Below are positions 27,441-36,226 of a stretch of DNA of 64,000 nt, piece by piece. The stretch covers positions 27,536 to 91,535 of the forward strand of contig CAJXDY010000003.1 of assembly GCA_913052135.1 (NCBI GenBank), read 5' to 3'. The position numbers were made by a program, and so were the translations under genes. The notes below the pieces were generated by a model. That model worked only from the letters and a program-made list of their open reading frames with translations, was not told the DNA's origin and did no database searches. Numbering within the stretch: the stretch's first letter is position 1; every line of letters starts with the position of its first letter. Origin of the DNA: UBA8106 sp913052135. Its GTDB lineage: Bacteria > Acidobacteriota > Vicinamibacteria > Vicinamibacterales > UBA823.

Positions 27441-28943
27441 TTACTCCTTGGTGACTTGGAGGAATACCTCCGCTCCCGTCCGCCACACTAGGAACAGTGC
27501 GGTCTGTCCTGATTCAACTTCGCGTAACATGCTGGTTGCCTCAGTTGCTTGTGTGATTTCCGTGCGGTTGATTTCAAGAATAATGTCACCGCGTTGAATT
27601 CCGCCACGAGCGGCTGCACCCCGGTCCTGGAGAGCGCTAACCACTGCGCCACTTATGTCAGATGGTGTACGTAAGCGGCGAGACAATTGTCCAGTGAGAT
27701 CGGTCAATGTCATACCAAAGCCTGTGTCTAGGTTTTCGGTGCGTGCGCTACGGTCTTGTCCTTCGTTTTCCAGATCCAGTTCTGCAATAGTGATCTCTAA
27801 TGTCGTGCGTTCTCGGTCACGTACGATTGTTACCGGTACCGTTGTATCGGGTGGCGTCTTGACCACTTTATTTTGTAGATCGCTCGTATCTTCAACCGTT
27901 TCACCGTTGAATTCAACGATTACGTCACCAGGTTGGAGACCTCCACGGGATGCCGGACCACCGGGCTCGACGCTGGAGACAACAGCACCACGACGATCAG
28001 ACAACCCAAAAGCTTCGACGGCTTCTTGTTGGACTCGGGTGATTTGAATGCCGATCCGCCCTCTCGTCACCTTTCCTTCACGTAATTGTGGTAACAACTC
28101 GCGGACAACATTAATTGGGATTGCGAATCCAATGCCAAGATTACTCGCTCGGTTGGATACGATTGCTGTGTTAATTCCGATGACTTCACCGCGGATATTA
28201 AGGAGTGGGCCACCTGAGTTACCTGGATTAATGGCCGCATCTGTCTGTAAAACATCCTGACTTCGTCCTTCTGCCACCGGAAATGGTCGTCCGATCGCAC
28301 TTATAACGCCGACGGTAACGGTGTGCGCCAAGTTAAATGGATTCCCAATTGCCATAACCCAATCGCCTGGTTCCATTTGATCAGAGTCCCCGAATTTTGC
28401 TACCGACAGATCGCGGTTAGGGAGTTCAACCAACTTGATTAACGCGCTATCGCTTAATTGATCGCGGCCAATGATTTCCGCCTCGAAAAATTCACCTGCT
28501 TCACCTTCAAAGAATCCCACCTGAATTCTGGTTGCATCTTCAACAACGTGGTTGTTTGTCAGAATAAAACCTTCATCATCAATTAAGAAGCCGGTGCCAG
28601 CACCTTCCGTGACTTCTTCTTCAGGTTGCGGACGTTGTTCTGGGGTGCCAAAGAATCGGCGTAGGAGGTCGTCTCCGCCAAAAAAATCTGTTAATTCCTG
28701 AGTGCGTCTTCTCGATTCAGTGCGAATATTAACGACCATCGGCGTTTGTGCTTTAGCGATTGCACGAAATGTATTGGCATCGATGGTACCAACGATCGGA
28801 TTACTGTTCATCGGTGGGGCAGTGGACGTTTGCGCCGATGATGATGACGACAAGTCGAGTCGAGATGTGATGACCATACCGATAGCCATCGATACCACTC
28901 CAACTAACACCATGGAATAAAAAGTTGTTTTTCGCGCTGACAT
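27441..28943 (-). CDS. Trypsin-like serine protease with two PDZ domains (HtrA/DegP type)
   Basis: This is a periplasmic protease/chaperone for misfolded envelope proteins. An N-terminal hydrophobic segment (residues 10-26) anchors or exports it. The protease domain shows the triad His132 (TNNHVVED), Asp165 (SDSALI) and Ser243 (GNSGGPLL). Two PDZ domains follow (about 295-385 and 405-495). At 500 residues the length is normal for DegP/DegQ. GGAGG precedes the ATG. It lies 52 bases after the M24 peptidase gene and just before the MidA-type methyltransferase. Confidence 0.94.
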   Translation of the reverse strand: MSARKTTFYSMVLVGVVSMAIGMVITSRLDLSSSSSAQTSTAPPMNSNPIVGTIDANTFRAIAKAQTPMVVNIRTESRRRTQELTDFFGGDDLLRRFFGTPEQRPQPEEEVTEGAGTGFLIDDEGFILTNNHVVEDATRIQVGFFEGEAGEFFEAEIIGRDQLSDSALIKLVELPNRDLSVAKFGDSDQMEPGDWVMAIGNPFNLAHTVTVGVISAIGRPFPVAEGRSQDVLQTDAAINPGNSGGPLLNIRGEVIGINTAIVSNRASNLGIGFAIPINVVRELLPQLREGKVTRGRIGIQITRVQQEAVEAFGLSDRRGAVVSSVEPGGPASRGGLQPGDVIVEFNGETVEDTSDLQNKVVKTPPDTTVPVTIVRDRERTTLEITIAELDLENEGQDRSARTENLDTGFGMTLTDLTGQLSRRLRTPSDISGAVVSALQDRGAAARGGIQRGDIILEINRTEITQATEATSMLREVESGQTALFLVWRTGAEVFLQVTKE

Positions 28944-28995
28944 CTATTTCCTCCCGCTTGGGGTCAGAACCATACTTCTATTCTCTTACAGTTTC

Positions 28996-30180
28996 TTACT
29001 CCGCGAGTGCCACAACCGTTGTCTGAAGCGGCCCAGTGACTGTTGCGTCGTTCTCACTAACGTACATATTAATTTCGGTCCGTACGCCGAATGATTCAAA
29101 GTAGACTCCCGGTTCGATTGTAAAGCCCGTTCCGGGTAAGATTCGGCGCTCATCACGAGTTTCATAATTATCTAGGTGGACGCCATTTCCATGGACTTCT
29201 TCACCTAGGCTATGACCAGTTCGATGGAGAATTCGGTCACCGTAACCAGCACGGTCAATGGCACGACGAGTGATTTGATCAATTTCCCATCCGCGAAGAT
29301 CGCGACCCTTCTGAACTGCCGATTGTACCGTACTTACTGCTTCGTCACGTGCGAGTCTGATAGCCTCGAAGGCTCGGCAAATCGCATCTGGGGGTTGTGC
29401 CCCAACATAACCAACCCAAGTGATATCGGCGAAGACCGCACCAGGCTCATCGAGTTTGCCCCAGAGATCGAGCAACACAACTTGGTCTCGACAGATAGCC
29501 CGAGACGAAGTAGCTGTTGGCATATAGTGTGGGCTCGCTGAGTGCTCCTGCGTCGCTACGACTGGAGCTGAATCACTGATTAGTCCCTCTTCCTGGAACC
29601 AGGCAACCATTTGTTGTTGGATTTCATATTCTGTCGGTTTATGGCCATCTCGAATGGCCTTCCGAATTGTTTCAAAAGTCCGATCTTTGATGCGGTATAA
29701 GCGCTCGGAGGCTGCTTGATGTTGCGTCAGCATCTTGGCGTCCCAGCTGGCTTCAAAACGTTGCACTAAGTCGCCTGATGAGGAGACGTTGATTCCGAGA
29801 CGTCGCAGGAGGTCAATTGTGCCGGCATCGACCCGGGAAATATACGGGATCGCACATTCTGGCGAGTATTCCATTGCGACGTGACGGCAACTACCCAGTA
29901 AAATCTTGAGTTGCTTTTCAAGAGTTTCTCGTTCGAGGTAGATGAATTTCTCTCCAGGCAATGCATCAAGCGTGTGGCGTTCTATCGCGTGCACAAGGCC
30001 ACGTGGCTGGCCCGTAGCAGGAATTAAGTAGTACCATCGTCGGCTCGCGAGGATATTTTCATAACTCAGCCCAGCTAAGCGTTTAGCGATCGGATTCGAT
30101 CCATTGAAATCGTACAGAAGCCAACCATCCAGCTGATCTGCGCGCAATGCAGCTTGAATTGCTTGAATGTCCAACTGCAT
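28996..30180 (-). CDS. M24 family Xaa-Pro aminopeptidase-like metallopeptidase
   Basis: This is a 394-residue pita-bread-fold peptidase, probably cytoplasmic (no signal peptide), cleaving N-terminal residues before proline. The creatinase-like N-domain (about 1-160) is followed by the catalytic domain. Metal ligands appear in LLDLWGKLD and FADITWVGYV (Asp pair), HRTGHSLGEEVHGNG (His), FTIEPGVY (Glu) and GVRTEINMYV (Glu). In the first Asp motif the order is LDLWG, a common variant. It is the first gene of a minus-strand run leading into htrA. Confidence 0.87.
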   Translation of the reverse strand: MQLDIQAIQAALRADQLDGWLLYDFNGSNPIAKRLAGLSYENILASRRWYYLIPATGQPRGLVHAIERHTLDALPGEKFIYLERETLEKQLKILLGSCRHVAMEYSPECAIPYISRVDAGTIDLLRRLGINVSSSGDLVQRFEASWDAKMLTQHQAASERLYRIKDRTFETIRKAIRDGHKPTEYEIQQQMVAWFQEEGLISDSAPVVATQEHSASPHYMPTATSSRAICRDQVVLLDLWGKLDEPGAVFADITWVGYVGAQPPDAICRAFEAIRLARDEAVSTVQSAVQKGRDLRGWEIDQITRRAIDRAGYGDRILHRTGHSLGEEVHGNGVHLDNYETRDERRILPGTGFTIEPGVYFESFGVRTEINMYVSENDATVTGPLQTTVVALAE

Positions 30181-30330
30181 AGTATCCAGTATAGCAGCGC
30201 CTTTCAGTAGTTATGACTCCCCTAATTGAGAAGTAGTTCGTACTTTTTTCAAAAAAATATCCTCAATGACATTTTTAGGTGATTTAGCTCGACCAATTTA
30301 CCGATCTGACGGTCTGATATAGGTGTAGGT

Positions 30331-30356
30331 GAACTTCGTCACCGAAGTTCTATAAT
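30331..30356 (+). promoter_or_regulatory. Perfect inverted repeat abutting a -10 TATAAT, upstream of the VWFA gene
   Basis: GAACTTCG (30331-30338) and CGAAGTTC (30343-30350) form a perfect repeat around TCAC, immediately followed by TATAAT at 30351-30356. The predicted -35 position (GGTGAA/GTGAAC) is poor. This looks like a regulated promoter with the operator in the spacer. Transcription would begin about 90 bases before the gene start at 30452. Confidence 0.5.
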
Positions 30357-30451
30357 GGAGGCAGACTTTAGATTTCGCGACGTGCCAAGTTGTATCAGTA
30401 GTTGCTGTATTTGTGAGAGTTAGTCATCATTTTTGTATATGGAGTTTGCTC

Positions 30452-32584
30452 ATGTTGACCATATCTAGAACATTGATGATTCTTTGCGCAGTTTTTCTAT
30501 TTGAAGCTGGGTCGTCCTTAGCTCAGCAAACCATGCCCGATCCGGACACGCAACAGCCGCCAGTTACGTTTCGACTGGAAGTTAACTATGTTGAGGTCGA
30601 TGCGGTTGTCACCGACGAGAATGGAGACTTTGTTGACGACCTCACGGTCGATGATTTTGAGGTCTTAGAGGATGGCGCAAGCCAAACGGTGACAGCTTTT
30701 TCTAGAATTCGTATTCCCGTCGAGCGCCCTACGCGCTTACTGTTTTCTGATCGTCAAATTGAGGAGGATGTTAGCACCAATCGCAGGCCTTTCGATGGCC
30801 GTGTTTTTGTTCTGGCGCTTGATGATTTACACACGACACCCTTACGGACGTCGTACGTTAAGCGGGCTGCCACCGAATTTATCGAACAGTATCTAGGTGC
30901 CAATGATCTGGTCTCTGTAGTTTTTACCAGTGGTCGCACGGATGCGGCTCAGGGTTTCACTGGAAACCAGCGCCTGCTCTTGGAGGCAGTTGACCGATTT
31001 ATAGGGCGTGCTGCGCGATCGAGCGTGCTTACACGCAGCGATACTTACTATCGACGGCTTAGCGACCGACCGGATTTTGCACCAATTGGAGACGAGTTGG
31101 GTTTTGAACGGAGCGACAACGCTCGGTCAACATATGCAACATTACGAACTCTCTCGCAATGGCTTGGTGGCCTGCGCGGTCGGCGGAAGGCTGTCATCTT
31201 TTTCAGTCAAGGTATCGATTACGATATTTACGATATCAACCAGCCGTTAGCGTTAACGGTACAGTCTGAAGTGCGCCGCACTATTGCCATGGCAACGCAA
31301 ACGAATGTTTCAATTTACACAATTGATCCGAGAGGATTAACGACGGTTGGCAGCGATCAAATTGAGGTGTTTGGAGTGATTCCTGATGATCGCTTTTCAG
31401 GCACCGAAACGGGGCTTAGAAGCGACTCTCTTCGCGACGATCTACGACTTGCCCAGGATAGTTTGCGGGTTCTTGCAGATGAGACTGGCGGGATGGCTTT
31501 CATCAATTCTAACGATTTATCCAGTGCCTTTGCTGCGATTATTCGTGATAACAGCTCCTACTACGTACTTGGGTACTATCCTACAAATGAACGTCGTGAT
31601 GGCAAGTCGCGCACGATTGACGTCCTTGTCAACCGACCAGGCGTTACAGTGCGTTCAAGAAAGGAGTACTTGGCACCGAGTGGAAAAGCGGAAGAGTTTA
31701 ATTTAGTAGAGGCTGGTCGAAACACGTCGAAAGAATTGCGTGAAGTGATGACCAGTCCACTGCCAGTCAGCGGGCTTGGTTTAAGTGTTGCGGCCCTACC
31801 ATATCTTGGGGATGGAGAGAATGTTTCGCTGTCGGTGATCGTTGAAATTGATCCGGCGGGTTTGACCTTTATTGAACGAGATGGCAATTTCGTCGACACG
31901 GTTGAGCTATCAGTGACTGTGTTAGATTCGGCAGGCAAAATCCGTGGAGGAGAAAGTCAAACTCTGGAACTAGATCTCCCTCCTGAAACCCATGAGGTGA
32001 TTTCACGTTATGGACTTAAGGTCCTTTCACGAGTTGATCTGAAACCTGGTCGGTATCAGGTTCTAGTGGCGTCTCGGGAAAGTGGTGGAGGTGCAGTAGG
32101 TAGTGTGCACCGTTATCTCGATGTTCCAGATTTTTCTGAGGATGCAATACAAATGAGTGGCCTTGCCATTACATCTGCTGTGGCAAGTCGAACCCCAAGT
32201 GCGAAACTTGATCCGAGGTTCGAGGATGTGCTGCCGGCGATGCCGACGACCCAGCGGGAATTTCTCCGAGGCGATGAACTTTATCTTTATGTTGATGTGT
32301 ACGACAACGAACTAAAAAGACCGCACTCGGTTGATATTACGACCACGGTCCTCGATAGTGAGGAGAGAGTTGTATTTAGCACTGTGGACACACGCTCGCA
32401 CACGGAATTGAAAGGTGCACGGGGCGGATATGGTCACGTTGTAAAAATTTCCACCGCCGAGTTTCCGTACGGCTTCTATGTGTTACGGACAGAGGCCATT
32501 TCTCGGCTGGCTCCAGGTTCACCCGTGTTCCGAGAATCGAAGTTCGTAGTGCTGAACCCTCAGTCTGCTTCCACCAGTCAATGA
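30452..32584 (+). CDS. Secreted acidobacterial VWFA-related domain protein
   Basis: This protein resembles the VWFA-related family that is expanded in acidobacteria (TIGR03436 type). I chose the ATG at 30452 because GGAG lies 7 bases before it and it gives a clean signal peptide ending near SSLAQQ. A GTG at 30413 would add 13 residues. The opening strands FRLEVNYVEVDAVVTDENG and DFEVLEDGASQTVTAFS are characteristic. The VWA fold follows (about 95-340), with a DDLHT sequence in place of the classical DxSxS metal site. The C-terminal half is beta-rich. Its function is unknown and may be adhesion or envelope sensing. Confidence 0.9.
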   Translation: MLTISRTLMILCAVFLFEAGSSLAQQTMPDPDTQQPPVTFRLEVNYVEVDAVVTDENGDFVDDLTVDDFEVLEDGASQTVTAFSRIRIPVERPTRLLFSDRQIEEDVSTNRRPFDGRVFVLALDDLHTTPLRTSYVKRAATEFIEQYLGANDLVSVVFTSGRTDAAQGFTGNQRLLLEAVDRFIGRAARSSVLTRSDTYYRRLSDRPDFAPIGDELGFERSDNARSTYATLRTLSQWLGGLRGRRKAVIFFSQGIDYDIYDINQPLALTVQSEVRRTIAMATQTNVSIYTIDPRGLTTVGSDQIEVFGVIPDDRFSGTETGLRSDSLRDDLRLAQDSLRVLADETGGMAFINSNDLSSAFAAIIRDNSSYYVLGYYPTNERRDGKSRTIDVLVNRPGVTVRSRKEYLAPSGKAEEFNLVEAGRNTSKELREVMTSPLPVSGLGLSVAALPYLGDGENVSLSVIVEIDPAGLTFIERDGNFVDTVELSVTVLDSAGKIRGGESQTLELDLPPETHEVISRYGLKVLSRVDLKPGRYQVLVASRESGGGAVGSVHRYLDVPDFSEDAIQMSGLAITSAVASRTPSAKLDPRFEDVLPAMPTTQREFLRGDELYLYVDVYDNELKRPHSVDITTTVLDSEERVVFSTVDTRSHTELKGARGGYGHVVKISTAEFPYGFYVLRTEAISRLAPGSPVFRESKFVVLNPQSASTSQ

Positions 32585-32585
32585 C

Positions 32586-32709
32586 CTAGTATTTCGTCCA
32601 GCGTCTGGTCTCGCGGAGCAGATAACAACGGACTGAGAGGTCCTTATAGTAGCCCCTCAATCCGTGTGATCCGAATGGCCGGGTAACTTTGTCAAACGAC
32701 GAATACTAG
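32586..32709. terminator. Nested inverted repeats between convergent genes
   Basis: Outer arms CTAGTATTTCGTC (32586-32598) and GACGAATACTAG (32698-32709) pair with one bulged T. Inside, ACGGACTGAG (32628-32637) pairs imperfectly with CTCAATCCGT (32656-32665). The structure spans the whole gap between the VWFA and lipoprotein genes and includes the lipoprotein stop codon. It could be a shared terminator or a degraded small repeat element. Confidence 0.35.
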
Positions 32710-33290
32710 CTTTCAGATTCAGCCTCTTCAGCCTCTTCAGCCTCTTCTTCAACAGGATCGGGAAGCTCGTCGACCTGAGTCGCTTCGATTTCGCCGTTTG
32801 CATGACTAAACTGGAAACTATTACGATTCATCCGCGAACTGCGCGGTATCCGCAATTCGATCGTCGTGATTTCGCCAACCAGTAATGGTTGGCGCACTCG
32901 CTGTGAGTCGCCCCCGACCGGATTGCCGTCGGAATCATACCAGAACTCATCGACTTTCAAACCTGCGATAGCACCTGTTGCTCGGTTCTGAATTCGAATC
33001 TTTGTGACGACCTCACCATCGATGACTTCTGTCTCAGGTGCGAGATAGGCCACCTCGGCGATTCCTCTAACTGGCGCAACGAATCTAGGTCGTTCGGATT
33101 CCGCTGGTGCCTCTGCAGGCGCCTCCGCAGTATCAGTTGGTGAAACTTCCGGTTCAGTTGCCGGAGCTTCTTCTACAGTGGTTTCCGACAGGGTGGACTC
33201 GTCCCCATTACTCGATCCCCCTCCACATCCCAGCGCTGACAGGGTCAGGCTCACTAGTGCAATTCCCCAAATAAAACTCAGGCGATTCAT
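32706..33290 (-). CDS. Small lipoprotein of unknown function
   Basis: I do not recognise the family. The ATG at 33290 has GGAGG 5 bases upstream and gives a lipoprotein signal with lipobox LSALGC. A more distal start at 33365 would bury the signal peptide. After the Cys comes a Gly/Ser and then Glu/Ala/Pro-rich linker (about 25-75), a beta-rich domain (about 75-175, with GEVVTKIRIQNRATGAIAG and GEITTIELRIP) and a Glu/Ala tail. The domain looks like a FxLYD- or Ig-like fold that compares relative strengths of conserved strands, but that is a guess. Confidence 0.75.
   Translation of the reverse strand: MNRLSFIWGIALVSLTLSALGCGGGSSNGDESTLSETTVEEAPATEPEVSPTDTAEAPAEAPAESERPRFVAPVRGIAEVAYLAPETEVIDGEVVTKIRIQNRATGAIAGLKVDEFWYDSDGNPVGGDSQRVRQPLLVGEITTIELRIPRSSRMNRNSFQFSHANGEIEATQVDELPDPVEEEAEEAEEAESES
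32720..32746. repeat. Three perfect 9-bp tandem units in the lipoprotein tail
   Basis: CAGCCTCTT occurs three times without a gap and encodes an EEA repeat in the acidic C-terminus. It is probably a slippage-generated, length-variable tract. Confidence 0.8.
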
Positions 33291-33545
33291 GACTTCCTCC
33301 CTATTAAATGCCCCTCTTCGATGGATTAGGATTATAGGGCCATTATCGTAAAAGCTCAACGGCATGCAGACACGGCTAGGCTCATCTATCTTTGTGCCGT
33401 CCTTCGACTCCAGTTTAATTGCTGTGCATCTCCTTAGTGGCTATTTGTGATGATTTAGTCTGTAACTATCATAGGAGCGAGTAAAACAAGGCTGATTTCT
33501 CGCCATGGCTGGCTATTTCAGGCTCTAGAGATCTGGTCTATTGGA

Positions 33546-34724
33546 CTATTGGCCACGACCGTATTGTTCAAGAATTCGCCGCACCTGATCGATCGGCAAG
33601 GCCTCAGCGGTTCGTCCGTTGCCAGTGATAGTAGTGGCTTGCAGCATCGAATTGTAGACGGCTTCTTCTGTTGCCTCAAGCGTCGCTTGAAACAAGGGCG
33701 ATACTCCATCTGGTTGCAAAATCGATCGCTTTCTCGGATTTCTGTCTCCAAATGTAGAGCGCATCTCCTGTGAAGTCGAAAATGCAATTGCGAAATCCCC
33801 ACTGCCATTGCTGTAAGAGGAACCAGTCCGGGCTAGGCCAAACACTGCCCGTGTGGCGATTCTCTTAAGATCTCTCGCATCAACCGGTGCATCAGTAGCT
33901 ACGACGAGCATGCAGGAGCCATCACCTAGGTTGTCGAAAGGGGCTGAACCGCTGTCGTTGCTCTGATCAGCCACAGGGGGTGCGTATGAATAGCGCTGGA
34001 GTTCTTTTCCAATTGGAACACCGTCAATTGTAAGGACACCGCCGTAGTTACTTTGTACGAGCACACCCACCGTATAGCCACCGAATCGGTCGGGGAGTTG
34101 TCGAGATGAAGTGCCGATACCCCCTTTCCATCCGAATGCGCGTGTGCCCGTGCCAGCGCCCACCGAGCCTTCACTGATAGTTCCACCGGAGGCGGTGTCG
34201 ATGGCTTCCCAGATATGATGCGGTTTTACATGTTGTCCACGAATGTCATTCAAACCCCCGTCGTTAGTTTCACCGACAAGAGCGTTGACCGATCGCACCT
34301 CCTCATTCCCATCAAGGCGTAACATGTAGGCAACCGTTGCTTCAACTGCGGTGCCAACACTTAGTGTATTTGTCAGGATGATCGGAGTTTCGATAGTGCC
34401 TAGTTCATTAACTTGAGTTGAACCAGCTAACTTGCCGAACGCGTTACCGACATAGACCGCGCCAGCGACTTTATCCTGAAAGAGGTTTCCTTCGTGTGGA
34501 ACGATGGCGGTGACTCCTGTCCGAATGTTGTTTCCTTGAATGATAGTCGTGTGCCCAACACGGACGCCTGCTACGTCAGAGATAGCGTTCAGTGGACCTG
34601 GCTGGAATACACCAGGTTCGACACCGAGGTCTCGTGCTCGGATGCGGTCTTGAGTACCAGACAGTGTAATCATGGAAATTAAAACCGTGGCACCTGCAAA
34701 CATCCAAATCAAACCAGTGTTCAT
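33546..34724 (-). CDS. Exported P1 family peptidase (DmpA-type aminopeptidase)
   Basis: P1/S58 enzymes are self-cleaving N-terminal nucleophile hydrolases. DmpA releases L- or D-residues from peptide N-termini. The ATG at 34724 follows AAGGAG by 6 bases, and the first 22 residues form a signal peptide, so the enzyme is periplasmic. Family motifs ISDVAGVRVGHTT, GVTAIVPHEG, GNAFGKLAGSTQV and the processing site DGSCMLVVATDAP are present, with Gly269-Ser270 as the expected autocleavage site by alignment to DmpA. The 392-residue length is normal. It is divergent from the PLP enzyme gene. Confidence 0.9.
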   Translation of the reverse strand: MNTGLIWMFAGATVLISMITLSGTQDRIRARDLGVEPGVFQPGPLNAISDVAGVRVGHTTIIQGNNIRTGVTAIVPHEGNLFQDKVAGAVYVGNAFGKLAGSTQVNELGTIETPIILTNTLSVGTAVEATVAYMLRLDGNEEVRSVNALVGETNDGGLNDIRGQHVKPHHIWEAIDTASGGTISEGSVGAGTGTRAFGWKGGIGTSSRQLPDRFGGYTVGVLVQSNYGGVLTIDGVPIGKELQRYSYAPPVADQSNDSGSAPFDNLGDGSCMLVVATDAPVDARDLKRIATRAVFGLARTGSSYSNGSGDFAIAFSTSQEMRSTFGDRNPRKRSILQPDGVSPLFQATLEATEEAVYNSMLQATTITGNGRTAEALPIDQVRRILEQYGRGQ

Positions 34725-34902
34725 GTCAAACTCCTTGAGTGAATGGGTACATCTTGTCATGCCTTGTCGAATAACGACAGGTGGATTGGTTCAACCACAG
34801 ATGTAACGGTTGGAATAATCGCCGTTGTTTCGTCACGCATGGTAAGGTGCATGAGTCAGAAGGCCAACGTTTTGTCATCAATAATTCCTTGGAGAGTTTC
34901 CC

Positions 34903-36183
34903 ATGCGTGAATCTGAAAAACAGGTATCGAACATCGGAAATCAGCTGAATCGCCGTCAATTTTTTGGCCTAGGGCTCTTCGGGGCCTTAGCGAGTGGTTG
35001 TGCAACCCGGGGTGCGACTATGTCAGGTGGCACGCGTGGTGCTGAAGCGGCTGTCGTAGTCAAACAGGCCCTTGACGATAACATTTACACTCGGATGCTT
35101 GGTCTTAAACCTCACTTACCTGCGATGGATCACATCACCTATCTCGGTGGATCTCGCATGCCATCCGAGGTGATGCAAGCGATGCTCGAGGCTAACGAGC
35201 AGTTTGTTGATATGCACGAACTGACGCGAGCAGCTGGTGCGCGTCTGGCTGAGGTGCTCGGTGCTGATGCTGCGTTAGTTACCAGCGGTTCCTTTTCGGC
35301 CATGATTCTTGGAGCAGCGGCCTGTTTGACAGGTAACGACCAAGCTAAGATTGACGCCTTACCACACCCCACGTGGTCTAAACGTGAGTGTTTGACGCAG
35401 ACATCGGGAAGGTTCGGCTACGACCGGGCATATCGTGCCGCAGGCATGACGATGGTGAACGTTGAGACGCGGGAACAGTTTGCCAATGCGATTAACTCGA
35501 ATACGGCGATGATTTCTGGTCTTGCGCGCCTTGACGATCAAACCGAAGATGATCCCAAGGCTATGAAAGTTCATGAATTACTGGAGTTCGGACGTCGCGC
35601 GGGTGTTCCGGTAATTGTGGATGCCGCATCCGAATTACCACCAACAAACACCTTGACTCGTTGGCTGGATGCCGGTGCGGACTTGGTTGTCATTAGTGGA
35701 GGGAAGGGTATTCAGGGACCACAGTCGACTGGAATTCTCGCTGGGCGGCGAGATCTGATCGAAGCGGCGACATTACACGCGGCACCGAATGCGAACTTGG
35801 GTCGCGGTATGAAAGTTGGCAAGGAAGAAATTATGGGTTTTCTTGTGGCGCTCGACCGCTACGTTGGATTAGATCACGATCGAGTGTACGCCGAGTGGCG
35901 ACGCAAGGCTGAGTACATTGCTAACGAGCTCCAGGGAATACCCGGTCTTATGGCTGATGTCCCACAAGATGACCGTGGTAAACCACGGGTGAATTTAACT
36001 TGGGACGAAAACGCCGTGCCATTGTCCGCTGTAGAGGTTCGTGAGGGGCTCAAGAACGGTGATCCGCGGATTGCCATGACTGGTCAAGCAATCCAGACCC
36101 GATGTATGAATGACGGCGAGGAAATTTTGGTCGCTCAACGAACTCGGGAGTTTTTCAGTTCGGTGGTCGTAAAAGTATCCTGA
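34903..36183 (+). CDS. Tat-exported, SelA-related PLP-dependent enzyme (putative lipoprotein)
   Basis: This 426-residue fold-type I PLP enzyme belongs to the SelA/D-glucosaminate-6-phosphate ammonia-lyase-like group. The PLP Lys is Lys268 in ISGGKGIQGPQSTG, and DAASELPP supplies the ring-stacking Asp. The N-terminus has a twin-arginine motif (NRRQFFGLG, Arg17-Arg18) and a lipobox ASGC (Cys33), so the enzyme should be exported folded, cofactor bound, and lipid-anchored. An extracytoplasmic PLP enzyme is unusual. The substrate is unknown, and D-amino acids or amino sugars are plausible. GGAG lies upstream of the ATG. Confidence 0.85.
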   Translation: MRESEKQVSNIGNQLNRRQFFGLGLFGALASGCATRGATMSGGTRGAEAAVVVKQALDDNIYTRMLGLKPHLPAMDHITYLGGSRMPSEVMQAMLEANEQFVDMHELTRAAGARLAEVLGADAALVTSGSFSAMILGAAACLTGNDQAKIDALPHPTWSKRECLTQTSGRFGYDRAYRAAGMTMVNVETREQFANAINSNTAMISGLARLDDQTEDDPKAMKVHELLEFGRRAGVPVIVDAASELPPTNTLTRWLDAGADLVVISGGKGIQGPQSTGILAGRRDLIEAATLHAAPNANLGRGMKVGKEEIMGFLVALDRYVGLDHDRVYAEWRRKAEYIANELQGIPGLMADVPQDDRGKPRVNLTWDENAVPLSAVEVREGLKNGDPRIAMTGQAIQTRCMNDGEEILVAQRTREFFSSVVVKVS

Positions 36184-36226
36184 AACTGTTCAGCAGGAAG
36201 TCCTGCTTTTTGCCAGTGGGAGGCGC

